Shown here: piece after piece, positions 11,452 through 20,856 of the stretch | How positions within the stretch are numbered: position 1 is the stretch's first letter | How the letters are laid out: each line of letters begins with the position of its first letter | Assembly (NCBI GenBank): GCA_937998875.1 | Contig: CALLBO010000035.1 | Coordinates: 88,776-152,775, forward strand | From: an uncultured Granulosicoccaceae bacterium | GTDB lineage: Bacteria; Pseudomonadota; Gammaproteobacteria; Granulosicoccales; Granulosicoccaceae | Length of the DNA stretch: 64,000 nucleotides | Reading direction: 5' to 3' | The notes under the pieces: generated by a model | Databases searched by the model: none | Told to the model about the DNA's origin: nothing | Seen by the model: the letters and a program-made list of their open reading frames with translations, nothing else | Position numbers and translations under genes: made by a program

Positions 11452-12197
11452 TGAGCAAGACGAAAGTATTCGGACTGCATGCAGTAAGGTCTGTACTGCA
11501 GAATAATCCGAAGTCTGTTGTTAAGTTGCTGCTTTCGGAGATGCGTTCTGACCAACGCCTGAATGAAATAGAAGAACTGGCGGGCGAATTTGATATTGAA
11601 CTTGAGCGCACAGCCCCGCGCGATTTACAAAAGCTCGTCGGTGAAGAAAGTCATCAGGGCGTGGTGGCTGTTTGTCGTGCGCGGGAAGTATTGTCTGAGC
11701 CGGAGTTGTTGAAGCTTGTGATGTCACTGGACAAAGCATTCTTGCTGGTGGTTGACGGGGTCACAGACCCGCACAATCTCGGTGCGATTCTGCGTTCAGC
11801 CGATGCAGCCGGAGTTGACGCGGTAATAGTGCCGAAGAACGGAAGCGTTGGATTAACTCCTGTGGTGCGCAAAGTAGCCTCAGGTGCAGCAGAGACGATC
11901 GCTTTTTGCCCGGTGACAAATCTCGCCCGAACGCTCTCGGAATTAAAGTCCATGGGGATCTGGTTTTATGGCGCTGCAGATGCGGCCGCATCTGATTACA
12001 CGACAGTGGATTTTACCGGTGCCACGGGGCTGGTATTAGGGGCGGAAGGAAAAGGATTGCGCAGGCTGACGAAAGAGGCCTGCGACGGATTGATCTCTAT
12101 CCCAATGGCGGGCACCGTCAGCAGTTTGAATGTTTCTGTGGCTGCGGGTATCTGCCTTTTTGAAGTGGTTCGGCAACGGCGCAAGGCTGATCACTAG
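11451..12197 (+). CDS. rlmB: 23S rRNA (guanosine2251-2'-O)-methyltransferase RlmB
   Basis: SpoU-family enzyme that methylates G2251 in the 23S P-loop using SAM. 248 aa: an L30e-like N-terminal substrate-binding domain (1-75), then the SPOUT knot with motif 1 DPHNLGAILRSADAAG, motif 2 LVLGAEGKGLRRL and motif 3 IPMAGTVSSLNVSVA. Start and rnr stop overlap as TGATG, so the two are translationally coupled, as in E. coli. Confidence 0.97.
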   Translation: MSKTKVFGLHAVRSVLQNNPKSVVKLLLSEMRSDQRLNEIEELAGEFDIELERTAPRDLQKLVGEESHQGVVAVCRAREVLSEPELLKLVMSLDKAFLLVVDGVTDPHNLGAILRSADAAGVDAVIVPKNGSVGLTPVVRKVASGAAETIAFCPVTNLARTLSELKSMGIWFYGAADAAASDYTTVDFTGATGLVLGAEGKGLRRLTKEACDGLISIPMAGTVSSLNVSVAAGICLFEVVRQRRKADH

Positions 12198-12250
12198 CGC
12201 GCCGGCGCCGACTACCCCAACCTGCTGGAGTGAAAATCCTGTCGGCTGAT

Positions 12251-12278
12251 TTGCCTGATACAAGTCTTCTGATATACT
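12251..12278 (+). promoter_or_regulatory. Possible promoter of the rpsF operon
   Basis: TTGCCT (12251-12256), a 16-base spacer and TATACT (12273-12278), about 80 bases before the rpsF start. The match is reasonable, but the predicted transcript would start within the 5' arm of the hairpin that follows, so either the promoter or the hairpin call may be off. Confidence 0.4.
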
Positions 12279-12280
12279 TG

Positions 12281-12314
12281 GGAGTTCCGCTGGGAGAACA
12301 TCCCGGCGAACTCC
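12281..12314 (+). promoter_or_regulatory. Hairpin in the rpsF leader, possible S6:S18 autoregulatory site
   Basis: GGAGTT (12281-12286) pairs with AACTCC (12309-12314). Inside it are CGC/GCG and GGGA/TCCC with a CCG on the 5' side at the junction. S6:S18 leader motifs in many bacteria have a conserved CCG next to a bulged hairpin upstream of rpsF. There is no T-run, so it is not a terminator. Assignment to that family is inference from position and the CCG. Confidence 0.4.
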
Positions 12315-12360
12315 TTGTCCAGTGGCAATTCGGCTGCGGGCAAATTCCACAGGAGCGACA

Positions 12361-12876
12361 ATGCGTCACTACGAGATTGTGTTTCTGGTCCATCCGGATC
12401 AGAGCGAGCAGGTACCTGCCATGGTTGAAAGATACCGCGGCATCATTGAAAACAGCGGTGGCACTGTCCACCGTGTTGAAGACTGGGGCCGCCGCCAGCT
12501 GGCCTATCCGATTAACAAAGTCTACAAAGCTCACTATGTTCTCGCCAACATCGAGTGCGAGCATGCAGCTTTGGAAGAACTCACCAGTGCGTTCCGCTTT
12601 AACGACGCGGTCATCCGGCACCTGGTGATAAAACGCAATGCTGCCGTCACTGGTGAGTCACCGCTTCTGAAGAAAGAAGAGGAAGAGACCCGTCGTCCGC
12701 GTGAAGATCGCTCTCGCGATGATCGTCCCAGAGATGATCAAGCAAGAGATGATCAAGCCAGGGATAATCAACCTGGTGATGATCAACCCAGCGAAGACGG
12801 TACAGAATCAAACGAACCGTCAGCTCCGGTTGCGGAAGCGACCGCTGATACAAACTCTGTAGGAGAAGAATCCTAA
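12361..12876 (+). CDS. rpsF: 30S ribosomal protein S6
   Basis: Binds the central 16S domain with S18. 171 aa, longer than the 131-135 of E. coli. Residues 1-100 are the S6 domain ([27 protein letters not shown]). The extra C-terminal tail is highly charged and holds about six pentapeptides of the form x-R-D-D-Q between residues 118 and 147, encoded by a 15-base DNA repeat. The ATG at 12361 follows AGGAG by 5-6 bases and is preferred over an in-frame start at 12322. The stop overlaps rpsR by one base. Confidence 0.96.
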   Translation: MRHYEIVFLVHPDQSEQVPAMVERYRGIIENSGGTVHRVEDWGRRQLAYPINKVYKAHYVLANIECEHAALEELTSAFRFNDAVIRHLVIKRNAAVTGESPLLKKEEEETRRPREDRSRDDRPRDDQARDDQARDNQPGDDQPSEDGTESNEPSAPVAEATADTNSVGEES

Positions 12877-13100
12877 TGGCTCGTTTTTTCCGAAGAAAAA
12901 AATACTGCCGCTTTACCGCTGAGAATATTGCTCATATCGATTACAAAGATCTTGAGTTGCTGAAAGCCTACGTAACAGAGACTGGCAAGATTGTACCTAG
13001 CCGCATCACCGGCACCAGTGCTCGTTACCAGCGTCAATTGGCAACTGCTGTGAAACGCGCAAGATATCTTTCGCTGCTGCCATACAGCGATCAACACTAA
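12876..13100 (+). CDS. rpsR: 30S ribosomal protein S18
   Basis: Small-subunit protein that pairs with S6 on 16S rRNA. 74 aa, with the family core [20 protein letters not shown] and [14 protein letters not shown]. The start overlaps the rpsF stop (TAATG). A basic opening [13 protein letters not shown] is typical. Confidence 0.97.
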   Translation: MARFFRRKKYCRFTAENIAHIDYKDLELLKAYVTETGKIVPSRITGTSARYQRQLATAVKRARYLSLLPYSDQH

Positions 13101-13131
13101 GTTAACGTCTTAGAACGTTGTTGTAACTGAT

Positions 13132-14040
13132 ATGTGGCAAGCGCTTGCCGGGTATGCAGTGCGCGGACCGGCGCAAGGGGCGTTGCTGGCGGTTGGTACT
13201 TTACTGCTTTCGTTGCGAGTTTTTCCACCGTTAGTGGTAATCAGCAATGCGCTGATGGCGCTTATCTGGCTCAGGCTCGGTCCAAAGAAAGGTCTGATCT
13301 CCGTTGCCATTGCCCTGGCTATAGGTACCGTCATGGCAGGGATGTCTGGTAGCCCGGCTATTCCTGCCGCCATGATGGTTTCGTTCTGGTTGCCGGTGGT
13401 GATGATGGCTTATCTGCTGCGTCGCACAGTCAGCCTCAATCTGGCGCTGCTGTCGGGGGCGGCGCTGGCGTTGGCAGGCGTAGTCATTGTCTATCTGGTA
13501 GCGGATGATCCTGCTCAGTCCTGGCAGGGTATGGTGCAACAGATCAGGGCACAAACAGAAGCAGCGACCGGTAGTGTGAATAACGCGAAGGTTGATGAAT
13601 GGTTAAGTAAAGCTGGTACCTGGATGACAGGATTTAGTGCGGCGACGCAGTTCACGGTAGCGGCATTGAGTTTGTTACTTGCCAGAGCGTGGCAGGCAAG
13701 GATGTTCAACCCCGGAGGGTTGCAAAAAGAGTTTCACGAATTGAGGTACGGGCTTGCTGCAGGAACAATCGGGCTGCTCATTGTGGCGGCTGCGGCTTTT
13801 CTTGAAAGTCAGTTGCTAACAAATCTGGCGATCGTGGTATTGGTCGTATTTGCGTTTCAGGGCCTGTCGGTACTGCACGCACTTGCGGCAAAGCTTGGTG
13901 TACATGCGTTGGTGCTGGTGGGCATCTATGCTTTTTTATTGATATTGGTGCCAACATCCCTGAAAGTAATCGGGATACTGGGACTGGCGGATACCTGGGT
14001 GGATTTTAGATCCAGGATAAATGTATTAAAACGTGATTAA
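13132..14040 (+). CDS. DUF2232 (YybS-like) multi-pass membrane protein
   Basis: 302 aa, almost entirely hydrophobic, with about eight predicted membrane segments. A soluble loop at roughly 125-160 (DDPAQSWQGMVQQIRAQ) separates two membrane halves. A DUF2232 protein sits between rpsR and rplI in Pseudomonas and many other gammaproteobacteria, which supports the call; the function is unknown. The ATG at 13132 follows rpsR by 31 bases. The ribosomal protein operon probably reads through it. Confidence 0.8.
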   Translation: MWQALAGYAVRGPAQGALLAVGTLLLSLRVFPPLVVISNALMALIWLRLGPKKGLISVAIALAIGTVMAGMSGSPAIPAAMMVSFWLPVVMMAYLLRRTVSLNLALLSGAALALAGVVIVYLVADDPAQSWQGMVQQIRAQTEAATGSVNNAKVDEWLSKAGTWMTGFSAATQFTVAALSLLLARAWQARMFNPGGLQKEFHELRYGLAAGTIGLLIVAAAAFLESQLLTNLAIVVLVVFAFQGLSVLHALAAKLGVHALVLVGIYAFLLILVPTSLKVIGILGLADTWVDFRSRINVLKRD

Positions 14041-14079
14041 CAAGCGTGTGAATAGCGCTTTAGACACAGGTAAAACCAA

Positions 14080-14532
14080 ATGCAAGTCATACTGTTAGAA
14101 AACATCGGTAACGTGGGTGCTCTGGGTGATCTGGTTGAAGTGCGACCGGGTTTCGCAAGAAACTTCCTTCTTCCCGGGGGCAAGGCGCAACTGGCGACCA
14201 AGGAAAATATTGCTGACTTTGAACAACGGCGCGCAGAATACGAAGCGCAGCAGGCGGAGCAGCTGACAAGTGCGAAGCAACGTGCGGCCTCACTCGAAGA
14301 TGCATCAGTGACAATACTCGCAAGATCCGGCAACGAAGGTAAGCTCTTCGGATCTGTTGGCGGTGATGAAATTGCACAGGCGCTGACGGCTAAGTACTCA
14401 CCGGTTGAAAAGCGTGAGTTGCGCCTTCCGGATGGCCCGTTGCGAACCACTGGTGAGCATCAGATCAATGTGCACATACACGCTGAAATTGATGTGACTG
14501 TCACTGTGATAGTTGAAGGCGAAGAAGAGTAG
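14080..14532 (+). CDS. rplI: 50S ribosomal protein L9
   Basis: Binds 23S rRNA near the L1 stalk base. 150 aa, the usual length. It opens MQVILLENIGNVGALGD, then VRPGFARNFLLPGGKA, a long connecting helix (about 45-75) and the C-terminal domain with EGKLFGSVGGDEIAQAL. No oddity seen. Confidence 0.97.
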   Translation: MQVILLENIGNVGALGDLVEVRPGFARNFLLPGGKAQLATKENIADFEQRRAEYEAQQAEQLTSAKQRAASLEDASVTILARSGNEGKLFGSVGGDEIAQALTAKYSPVEKRELRLPDGPLRTTGEHQINVHIHAEIDVTVTVIVEGEEE

Positions 14533-14580
14533 GAAATTGCCTGAGCTGCTTTAACTAATAGCAGCCGTAACGCTTTTGAA

Positions 14581-14670
14581 CCGGTAAGGTTTACGTCTTT
14601 ATTGACGCGCGCCTCTTTAAAAGGGGCGGTTTAGTTCTAAATCTTACCGGCAAAGTAGTTGCCGTAAGAT
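14581..14670 (+). promoter_or_regulatory. Structured RNA region between rplI and dnaB with two competing stems
   Basis: CCGGTAAGGTTTA (14581-14593) can pair over 13 positions, one of them G-U, with TAAATCTTACCGG (14638-14650), enclosing two small hairpins at 14594-14607 and 14610-14628, a three-way junction. The same 3' arm can instead pair downstream: ATCTTAC (14641-14647) with GTAAGAT (14664-14670) and GGCAA with TTGCC inside it. The two folds exclude each other. No T-run follows either one. It may be a 3' end processing or attenuation element ahead of dnaB. Confidence 0.5.
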
Positions 14671-14717
14671 CAGCCACAGCGTTAAGATGATCGGCCGCTC
14701 ATCTGTCTGGTATCTCG

Positions 14718-16109
14718 TTGGAATCACCGCTCCCGTTCGATGCGTCTGCCATAAGGCTTCCCCCGCACTCACTTGAAGCAGAGCGCTCTGTGCTGGGTGC
14801 GCTCATGCTCAGTCAGGATGCATGGGACAAGATCGCCGATGTGGTTACCGATCAGGATTTTTATCGCAACGATCATAGTCTTATTTTCCGCGCCATCAAA
14901 CAGTTGGTGGAACGCAACTCTCCACGCGACGCAGTTACTGTTTCTGAATACCTTGAGAATATCGGTGACCTGCCGGATACCAATGGTCTGCCTTATCTAG
15001 TCGAGTTAGTAGAACAAACACCCAGTGCAACAAACGTTGTTGCCTACGCTGACATAGTTCGGCAGCGTTCAGTACTTCGACAATTAATATCGACTTGCAA
15101 CGGCGTGGCTGATCTGGCTTATCGTCCTGAAGGTCGAGATGTTGCATCGATACTCGATACAGCAGAATCAAGAATGTTTGCCATCGCCGATCAAACCAAC
15201 CGCACAGGGAGTGGTTTGACAGCGGTTGGCGACATCATGATGGACACCAAAGAGAAGCTTGAAATACTTGGGCAGAATCCATCGAGCCTGACTGGTATTT
15301 CCACGGGTTACAAAGACCTTGATACATTGACTTCAGGGTTTCAGAAGTCTGATCTGATCATTATTGCCGGTCGCCCGTCGATGGGTAAGACTTCGTTTGC
15401 AATGAATATTGTAGAGAATGTGGCACTTTCGCAGAAGCTACCGGTAGCCATGTTTAGTATGGAGATGCCTGGTGAACAACTGTGTATGAGAATGATTGCG
15501 TCATTGAGTAAGATCGAACTCAACAAAGTGCGCAACGGTAACCTTAATGACGCAGACTGGGCGCGCATTACCTCGGCCACTAACCTGTTGCATCAGCACA
15601 GCAGAATATATATTGATGAAACCCCTGCGATGTCACCAACGGAAGTACGTGCACGATGTAGACGGTTGGCACGTGAGCAGAAAGGCCTTGGGCTCGTGGT
15701 GCTTGACTATCTGCAGTTGATGCAAACCGGTGATCGTTCAGAGAATCGTGCAACTGAAATCTCCGAAATATCGCGTTCCTTAAAAGCGTTGGCTAAAGAG
15801 CTGTCTGTGCCGGTTATTGCATTGTCGCAGCTGAATCGTAGCCTCGAGTCGAGACCGGACAGGCGCCCGATTATGTCGGATTTACGTGAATCAGGTGCGA
15901 TCGAGCAGGACGCAGATGTGATAGCGTTCGTCTACAGGGACGAGGTTTACAACCCGGACTCACCTGACAAGGGAACAGCGGAGATTCTTATTCGTAAACA
16001 ACGCAACGGTCCAACTGGCATGGTGCGACTGACATTCAACGGTCAGTGGACCCGGTTCGATAATCATATTTCTGACGATTACTACGGAGTCGCAGATCTT
16101 GACGAATAG
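14718..16109 (+). CDS. dnaB: Replicative DNA helicase DnaB
   Basis: Hexameric 5'-3' helicase of the replisome. 463 aa: N-terminal primase-interacting domain (about 15-115), linker, then the RecA-like domain with Walker A GRPSMGKTSFAM, Walker B LVVLDYLQLM and the arginine-finger region near QRNGPTGMVRL. The only start before the conserved LPPHSLEAERSVLGALM segment in this frame is the TTG at 14718; no good ribosome site is visible. No intein. The gene order rplI-dnaB-alr is typical. Confidence 0.95.
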   Translation: MESPLPFDASAIRLPPHSLEAERSVLGALMLSQDAWDKIADVVTDQDFYRNDHSLIFRAIKQLVERNSPRDAVTVSEYLENIGDLPDTNGLPYLVELVEQTPSATNVVAYADIVRQRSVLRQLISTCNGVADLAYRPEGRDVASILDTAESRMFAIADQTNRTGSGLTAVGDIMMDTKEKLEILGQNPSSLTGISTGYKDLDTLTSGFQKSDLIIIAGRPSMGKTSFAMNIVENVALSQKLPVAMFSMEMPGEQLCMRMIASLSKIELNKVRNGNLNDADWARITSATNLLHQHSRIYIDETPAMSPTEVRARCRRLAREQKGLGLVVLDYLQLMQTGDRSENRATEISEISRSLKALAKELSVPVIALSQLNRSLESRPDRRPIMSDLRESGAIEQDADVIAFVYRDEVYNPDSPDKGTAEILIRKQRNGPTGMVRLTFNGQWTRFDNHISDDYYGVADLDE

Positions 16110-17238
16110 CGATCGTCCCAATCGCAATGTCAATTTGCGGATAGATCTTGCATCCATCCGTCACAACCTCACTTGTGCCAGAAAGCTCGCGCCAGACAGC
16201 AAAATCATAGCAACAGTAAAGGCGGATGCTTACGGGCATGGAATGATCAATGTGTTATCCGCACTACAGGATGCTGATGCATTTGCTGTTGCAACAATGG
16301 AAGAGGGGGTAGCTCTTAGACGCAGTGGTGCATCCAAGCCTATTATGGTTTTGCAGGGCTTTAGAACAGAGAGCAATTTATATGAGTGTGTAACGCTGGA
16401 CCTTTGGCCGGTGATACATGCTCGGTATCAACTCGAAATCATCACCAAACAGAAGCTTGCGTCGTTATCGTGTTGGGTTAAGTTTGATACCGGTATGGGC
16501 AGAGTCGGCTTACGTTGTGAGAATGCGCAGTCTATCCACCGTCGCCTGACGGCATCGTCAGTAAATGTTGTTGGCATCATGTCGCACCTTGCAAACGCTT
16601 CTCACATTGAAGATCTGTCTAATGACAGGCAGTTACGGGAATTCAGTGCTATCCGCTGGCCAGATGCTGTTGATCGTTCTCTGGCTAATTCGGCGGCGCT
16701 GATCAGTCGCCGCGATATGCATTTTGACTGGGTGCGACCTGGCATTATGCTTTATGGTGCCAGTCCGTTGGAAAGCAGTGATGCGGCCTCGCTCGGGTTG
16801 CAACCGGCGATGCGGGCAACGGCCCCGGTGATAGCGATTCGTGAATTCAAACGTGGCCAGCGAATTGGCTATGGAGGCCGATACCAGTGTTCACAGGATA
16901 CCAAGGCGGCAATAGTCGGCGCGGGATATGGCGATGGATATCCGCGATCAGTGCCTGATGGCACGGCAGTTATGCTGGGTAATCAGCGTTGCCCGATTAT
17001 CGGTCAGGTGTCGATGGACTCCATGGTGGTGGATATCTCGTCCCTGACCGTACCACCACCCATCGATTACCCTGTTACCCTGTGGGGGCACAGTCAGTTG
17101 CCGGTAGATGAGATTGCTGCACTGGCCGGTACTATCTCCTATGAGCCGCTCTGCGCCATTCGCGGGCAGAGGCACTGGATCGATGCGTCAAGCAACCTGA
17201 ATGTGCGTAAAATTGTCAAAGATTTGTCAACCCATTGA
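16099..17238 (+). CDS. alr: Alanine racemase
   Basis: PLP enzyme that makes D-alanine for peptidoglycan. 379 aa. The PLP lysine is K41 in TVKADAYGHG, and the second catalytic tyrosine region reads GAGYGDGYPR. An N-terminal TIM barrel and C-terminal beta domain (MLGNQRCPIIGQVSMD) are both complete. The start is a TTG at 16099 that overlaps the end of dnaB by 11 bases, so coupling to dnaB is likely. Confidence 0.95.
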   Translation: MTNSDRPNRNVNLRIDLASIRHNLTCARKLAPDSKIIATVKADAYGHGMINVLSALQDADAFAVATMEEGVALRRSGASKPIMVLQGFRTESNLYECVTLDLWPVIHARYQLEIITKQKLASLSCWVKFDTGMGRVGLRCENAQSIHRRLTASSVNVVGIMSHLANASHIEDLSNDRQLREFSAIRWPDAVDRSLANSAALISRRDMHFDWVRPGIMLYGASPLESSDAASLGLQPAMRATAPVIAIREFKRGQRIGYGGRYQCSQDTKAAIVGAGYGDGYPRSVPDGTAVMLGNQRCPIIGQVSMDSMVVDISSLTVPPPIDYPVTLWGHSQLPVDEIAALAGTISYEPLCAIRGQRHWIDASSNLNVRKIVKDLSTH

Positions 17239-17454
17239 AGGGTTGCTGAAATTCTTGCTGAATTGAAAACTTCTGTGGGTAACTCTTATCAGTCTTTCCA
17301 TGCTCATGTACAGTAGTGTGAGTTAGTCCAAAAAGAGCGTTGCGTTACAGCAGTGTGGCACGAACTGTGTGTCTAAACGGGTATCGTTGTGGTTCCGGAA
17401 TAAGATCATTTACTTCAGTGAATCCCGGCTATTCGTTATGGAGTTATTTAATAG

Positions 17455-18369
17455 ATGAAAGCTATGAAATCAATAAAAAAGGCGGTTTTTCCGGTTGCAG
17501 GGATGGGCACGCGTTTTCTCCCGGCAACCAAGGCCAATCCCAAGGAAATGCTACCGGTCGTCGATAAGCCGTTGATTCAGTACGCGGCTGAAGAAGCGGT
17601 GGCCGCGGGTATAGAAACGCTAATTTTCGTGACCGGGCGAAACAAGCGTTCTATTGAAGACCATTTTGATACTGCCTACGAACTTGAGCGCGAACTCGAA
17701 GAACGTAACAAAGAAAAAATGCTCAAGGTGGTTCGCGAAATTCTGCCACCGGAAGTAGATTGCGTGTTTATTCGCCAGTCTGAAGCGCTGGGCCTTGGTC
17801 ACGCTGTATTGTGCGCCAAACCTGTTGTAGGTAATGAGCCGTTCGCTGTACTGCTTGCCGATGATCTATTGAGCTCAGACAAAAAACCGGTCCTCAGTCA
17901 AATGGTCGATGTGTTCGATTACCACAAGTGCCCGGTACTCGGTGTACAGGAAGTACCAATGGAAGACGTTCATCAGTATGGCATCGTCGACGCCAAACTT
18001 TCCGGAGATCGTACTTACGATGTTGCTGGAATGGTGGAAAAACCATCACAGGCAGAAGCACCGTCCAATCTCGCGGTTGTCGGTCGGTACATTCTCCCGG
18101 GCAAGATTTTTGACCTGCTTGAAACACAGGAGCGTGGCGCCGGTGGTGAGTATCAGTTAACCGATGCAATTGCGCGGCTGCTCGATACTCAACGAGTACT
18201 TGCCTATAGCTTTGAAGGAAAACGCTTTGACTGTGGTAGCAAACACGGTTACCTGCAGGCTCAGGTAGAATTTGCACTCGCACATGAAGAAGTGGGTGAA
18301 GAATTCAGGGAGTACCTGCTTGGTCTTGACTTAGGTGGTGTTGCACCTGCAAAGGCAGCGAACGGTTAG
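17455..18369 (+). CDS. galU: UTP--glucose-1-phosphate uridylyltransferase GalU
   Basis: Makes UDP-glucose for surface polysaccharides and osmoprotectants. 304 aa. The nucleotide-binding signature [20 protein letters not shown] lies at about 12-31, followed by [13 protein letters not shown], the [11 protein letters not shown] loop and LLADDLL. The ATG at 17455 has GGAG 10 bases upstream; another ATG lies 3 codons in. It has its own intergenic region of 216 bases and a strong terminator behind it. Confidence 0.96.
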   Translation: MKAMKSIKKAVFPVAGMGTRFLPATKANPKEMLPVVDKPLIQYAAEEAVAAGIETLIFVTGRNKRSIEDHFDTAYELERELEERNKEKMLKVVREILPPEVDCVFIRQSEALGLGHAVLCAKPVVGNEPFAVLLADDLLSSDKKPVLSQMVDVFDYHKCPVLGVQEVPMEDVHQYGIVDAKLSGDRTYDVAGMVEKPSQAEAPSNLAVVGRYILPGKIFDLLETQERGAGGEYQLTDAIARLLDTQRVLAYSFEGKRFDCGSKHGYLQAQVEFALAHEEVGEEFREYLLGLDLGGVAPAKAANG

Positions 18370-18397
18370 TAGTATCAGTAAAAATAAGTTTGTGTGG

Positions 18398-18429
18398 TAA
18401 AAAAGGCAGCCAGTGGCTGCCTTTTTTTT
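18398..18429. terminator. Bidirectional terminator between galU and the MttB gene
   Basis: GGCAGCC-agt-GGCTGCC (18405-18421) followed by eight Ts on the + strand and preceded by six As, which give a T-run on the minus strand. It lies between convergent genes and can stop transcription from both. Confidence 0.9.
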
Positions 18430-18458
18430 GGGAGTTAATATTAATAGTTAAGCCAATG

Positions 18459-20012
18459 TTATTTAGTCATTACGTCCCGCGGCAATTTGATATTGAATTG
18501 TTCACGTAGAGAGCGATCAGTTTCTTCACTGATGTGAGCTGGAAAGTGGCCGGTTAATATTTGATCAACCCGTTTCTTCGCCTCTTCCAGTAGTATCGGT
18601 CGGCCTTTCTCCGCCCATTCCTTGGGACTGTTGCGATCTCCGATTTCGGGGTATAGATATTCCTTCTGCATCAGATTCATGGTTTGCTCATGTCCCAGGT
18701 AATGCAGTGGTCCGTCTACACAGACGTCTCGCATAGTACTAATAGATAGTGTTTCATCGTTAACTTCAATCCCTTTTACGGTGCGATTGATTGCCCCAAG
18801 CATGTCGTTGTCTATCACATAGCTCTCAAGGCAGGCACCGAGCAGGCTGCCATGCATACCAGCGGATTCGTAAATTAAATTTGCGCCTGAATGTGCAGCA
18901 AGTGTGACCGTATAACCCTTTTCATACCCTGACTGCGCATCGGGCAGTTTTGCATCCGCCATGCCTGCGGCCACGCCGGTTGGCAGGTTATAGTAGCGAC
19001 CCATCTGTCCGCAGGCAGCCATGAGGATTGCCTGTTCACCACTACCACCGCTCATCGCGCCGGTGCGTAAATCTGAAACAAACGGCCAGGTCCCGAAAAT
19101 AGCCGGATGTTTTGGTTTTAGTGCATTGACGTATACCAGTCCTGCAAGAACTTCTGCGACTGCCTGTACCACAGACCCTGCAACCGCAGCCGGGCTGGTT
19201 GCACCTGCCTGGCCGGCAGAAAGCAGCAATACCGGCATACCGCCATAGACAGCAGACTCAAGACAGGCGCAGGCATCTTCCGCAAAGCGCAGGGGTGGTA
19301 CGACAAAGCAACAGGACATCGACACGAACGGCCTGTCGCGCCAAGCCTGCTCAGAGCCTGCAATCTGGTGCAGCATCTTGAGCGATTCATCCACATGCTC
19401 GGGGAGTACCCAGCTTGTGCCAACATGCTTTGAAGTACCTGCTACCGATGCATACATGGTATTCAAATCAAGGTCAGCGGGTTCAATCATGTCTCTGGCG
19501 ACTATTGAACGCTGAAAGAAATGAATGTGATCGGACTGATCAACAATGCGCGCAATGTCATAGAGATCTTTGAGCGTTGAATCGCGATACTGGCGGTTTT
19601 CAACATCGACAATATGTACGGCTGCTCCAGCGGTGCCGAAGTACATCTTCGAATCACTTATCTGAATATCGTGCTCAGGGGATTGGCCGCACAGCGTAAA
19701 GTCGCGTGCACAGTTGGCAATGGTGTCTTCAACCAGTGAGCGCGGGAAGTGCAGGCGGTCGTCTTTATAGACGCCGCCAACTTTTTTAACGGCATCCACA
19801 CAGGAGGGTATTGCCTGTGACAGTCCGATTTCCTCAAGGACGTGCATCACCGCATCATTAACCTTGGCGATGTCAATTTCGTTCAGCGGTGCGAAACGTC
19901 CGCCGGACATACCCGGGTTAACAGCACGTTCATCGAATGCCAGTGGGGCTGCACGTTCTGCTTTTTTGGCGGCTCGTGCGCCACGGCGTGGTCTGCGTTT
20001 TGGTTCGTTCAT
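18459..20012 (-). CDS. Trimethylamine methyltransferase (MttB) family protein, non-pyrrolysine type
   Basis: A 517-aa member of the MttB superfamily, which demethylates quaternary or tertiary amines and passes the methyl group to a corrinoid protein. The TIM-barrel body reads through without an in-frame amber codon, so it is not the pyrrolysine TMA enzyme; glycine betaine and related compounds are known substrates of such homologues. Motifs seen: AVYGGMPVLLLSAGQAGATSPA, YVNALKPKHPAIFGTWPF, GVAAGMADAKLPDAQ. I chose ATG 20012 (MNEPKRRPRRGAR, a basic tail) over an in-frame start at 20111. No corrinoid protein gene is beside it. Substrate not determinable. Confidence 0.85.
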   Translation of the reverse strand: MNEPKRRPRRGARAAKKAERAAPLAFDERAVNPGMSGGRFAPLNEIDIAKVNDAVMHVLEEIGLSQAIPSCVDAVKKVGGVYKDDRLHFPRSLVEDTIANCARDFTLCGQSPEHDIQISDSKMYFGTAGAAVHIVDVENRQYRDSTLKDLYDIARIVDQSDHIHFFQRSIVARDMIEPADLDLNTMYASVAGTSKHVGTSWVLPEHVDESLKMLHQIAGSEQAWRDRPFVSMSCCFVVPPLRFAEDACACLESAVYGGMPVLLLSAGQAGATSPAAVAGSVVQAVAEVLAGLVYVNALKPKHPAIFGTWPFVSDLRTGAMSGGSGEQAILMAACGQMGRYYNLPTGVAAGMADAKLPDAQSGYEKGYTVTLAAHSGANLIYESAGMHGSLLGACLESYVIDNDMLGAINRTVKGIEVNDETLSISTMRDVCVDGPLHYLGHEQTMNLMQKEYLYPEIGDRNSPKEWAEKGRPILLEEAKKRVDQILTGHFPAHISEETDRSLREQFNIKLPRDVMTK

Positions 20013-20196
20013 CAAGCGTCTTTCGGTTCGTGGCCTCAATTCGGCCGCACATAAACTTGTCCTGATGTTGATATCACGAATAGCGGTTGGCAGGGTCGGG
20101 AATTGCGACAACTAATGTATCGCAACAGGCAAGACAGCGACAGGAAGGTCTGCCGCTGTTCTATTCTTCCAGTTTGGTACTGATCCCGGTGCAGAA

Positions 20197-20856
20197 TTAC
20201 TTTATTTCGAGAAGTTCGACTTCAAAAATCAACGTTGCGCCCGGGCCGATTGACTGACCCTGGCCCCGCTCGCCGTACGCGAGATCTGATGGAATCACAA
20301 ACCGGTATTTACTGCCGGTATTCATCAGCTGCAGTCCCTCGGTCCAGCCGGGAATGACTCCGTTGAGCGGGAACTCTGCTGGCTGGCCGCGAGCAACCGA
20401 GCTGTCGAACTCTGTGCCATCAAGCAGGGTGCCAACATAGTGGACGCTAACGGTATCTTCAGCGGTCGGCTTCGGACCGTCCCCTTCGGTCATTACTTCA
20501 TACTGTAAACCCGAGTCAGTCACCATCACCCCGTCTTTTGCCTTGTTTTCTTCGAGATATTTCATGCCCTCTGCAGCCGCAGCTGCCTGTGCTTTTTGCA
20601 TCGCAGCCTGTTCGAAAGTCTGCAGGTTGGTCTGTGCTTCCTGCATGGATATCTGCGTTTCTTTGCCTTCATGCGCCTGACTGAGTCCTTCGATCAATAC
20701 GTCGTAATCGAGGTCCCCGAATCGTTTGGTAAAACGGTCGCCAAGCAGCAGGCCGAGGCTGTAGCTCAGATTTTTCTGCTCGTCGCTAAGGTCGACTTCG
20801 GCATGGGCGACGGAGCAGGTGGCAGTGATTAATGTTGCCAGTAAAAGCTTTTTCAT
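20197..20856 (-). CDS. Periplasmic FKBP-type peptidyl-prolyl isomerase (FkpA/Mip-like)
   Basis: Folding helper for envelope proteins. 219 aa with a signal peptide (1-19, cleavage after AHA), an alpha-helical dimerisation domain (about 22-110, with NLSYSLGLLLGDRF) and a C-terminal FKBP domain (about 115-219) showing VSVHYVGTLLDGTEFDSS, GVIPGWTEGLQLM and SDLAYGERG. Aromatic pocket residues of active FKBPs (Y, D, F, W) are present. It is transcribed on its own, in the same direction as the MttB gene. Confidence 0.92.
   Translation of the reverse strand: MKKLLLATLITATCSVAHAEVDLSDEQKNLSYSLGLLLGDRFTKRFGDLDYDVLIEGLSQAHEGKETQISMQEAQTNLQTFEQAAMQKAQAAAAAEGMKYLEENKAKDGVMVTDSGLQYEVMTEGDGPKPTAEDTVSVHYVGTLLDGTEFDSSVARGQPAEFPLNGVIPGWTEGLQLMNTGSKYRFVIPSDLAYGERGQGQSIGPGATLIFEVELLEIK

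Noticed and set aside
12270..12320. Rho-independent terminator between rlmB and rpsF
   Set aside because: The stem is strong but no T-run follows.
18459..20012. Pyrrolysine-type trimethylamine methyltransferase
   Set aside because: The frame is open throughout with no in-frame TAG, so no pyrrolysine is encoded.
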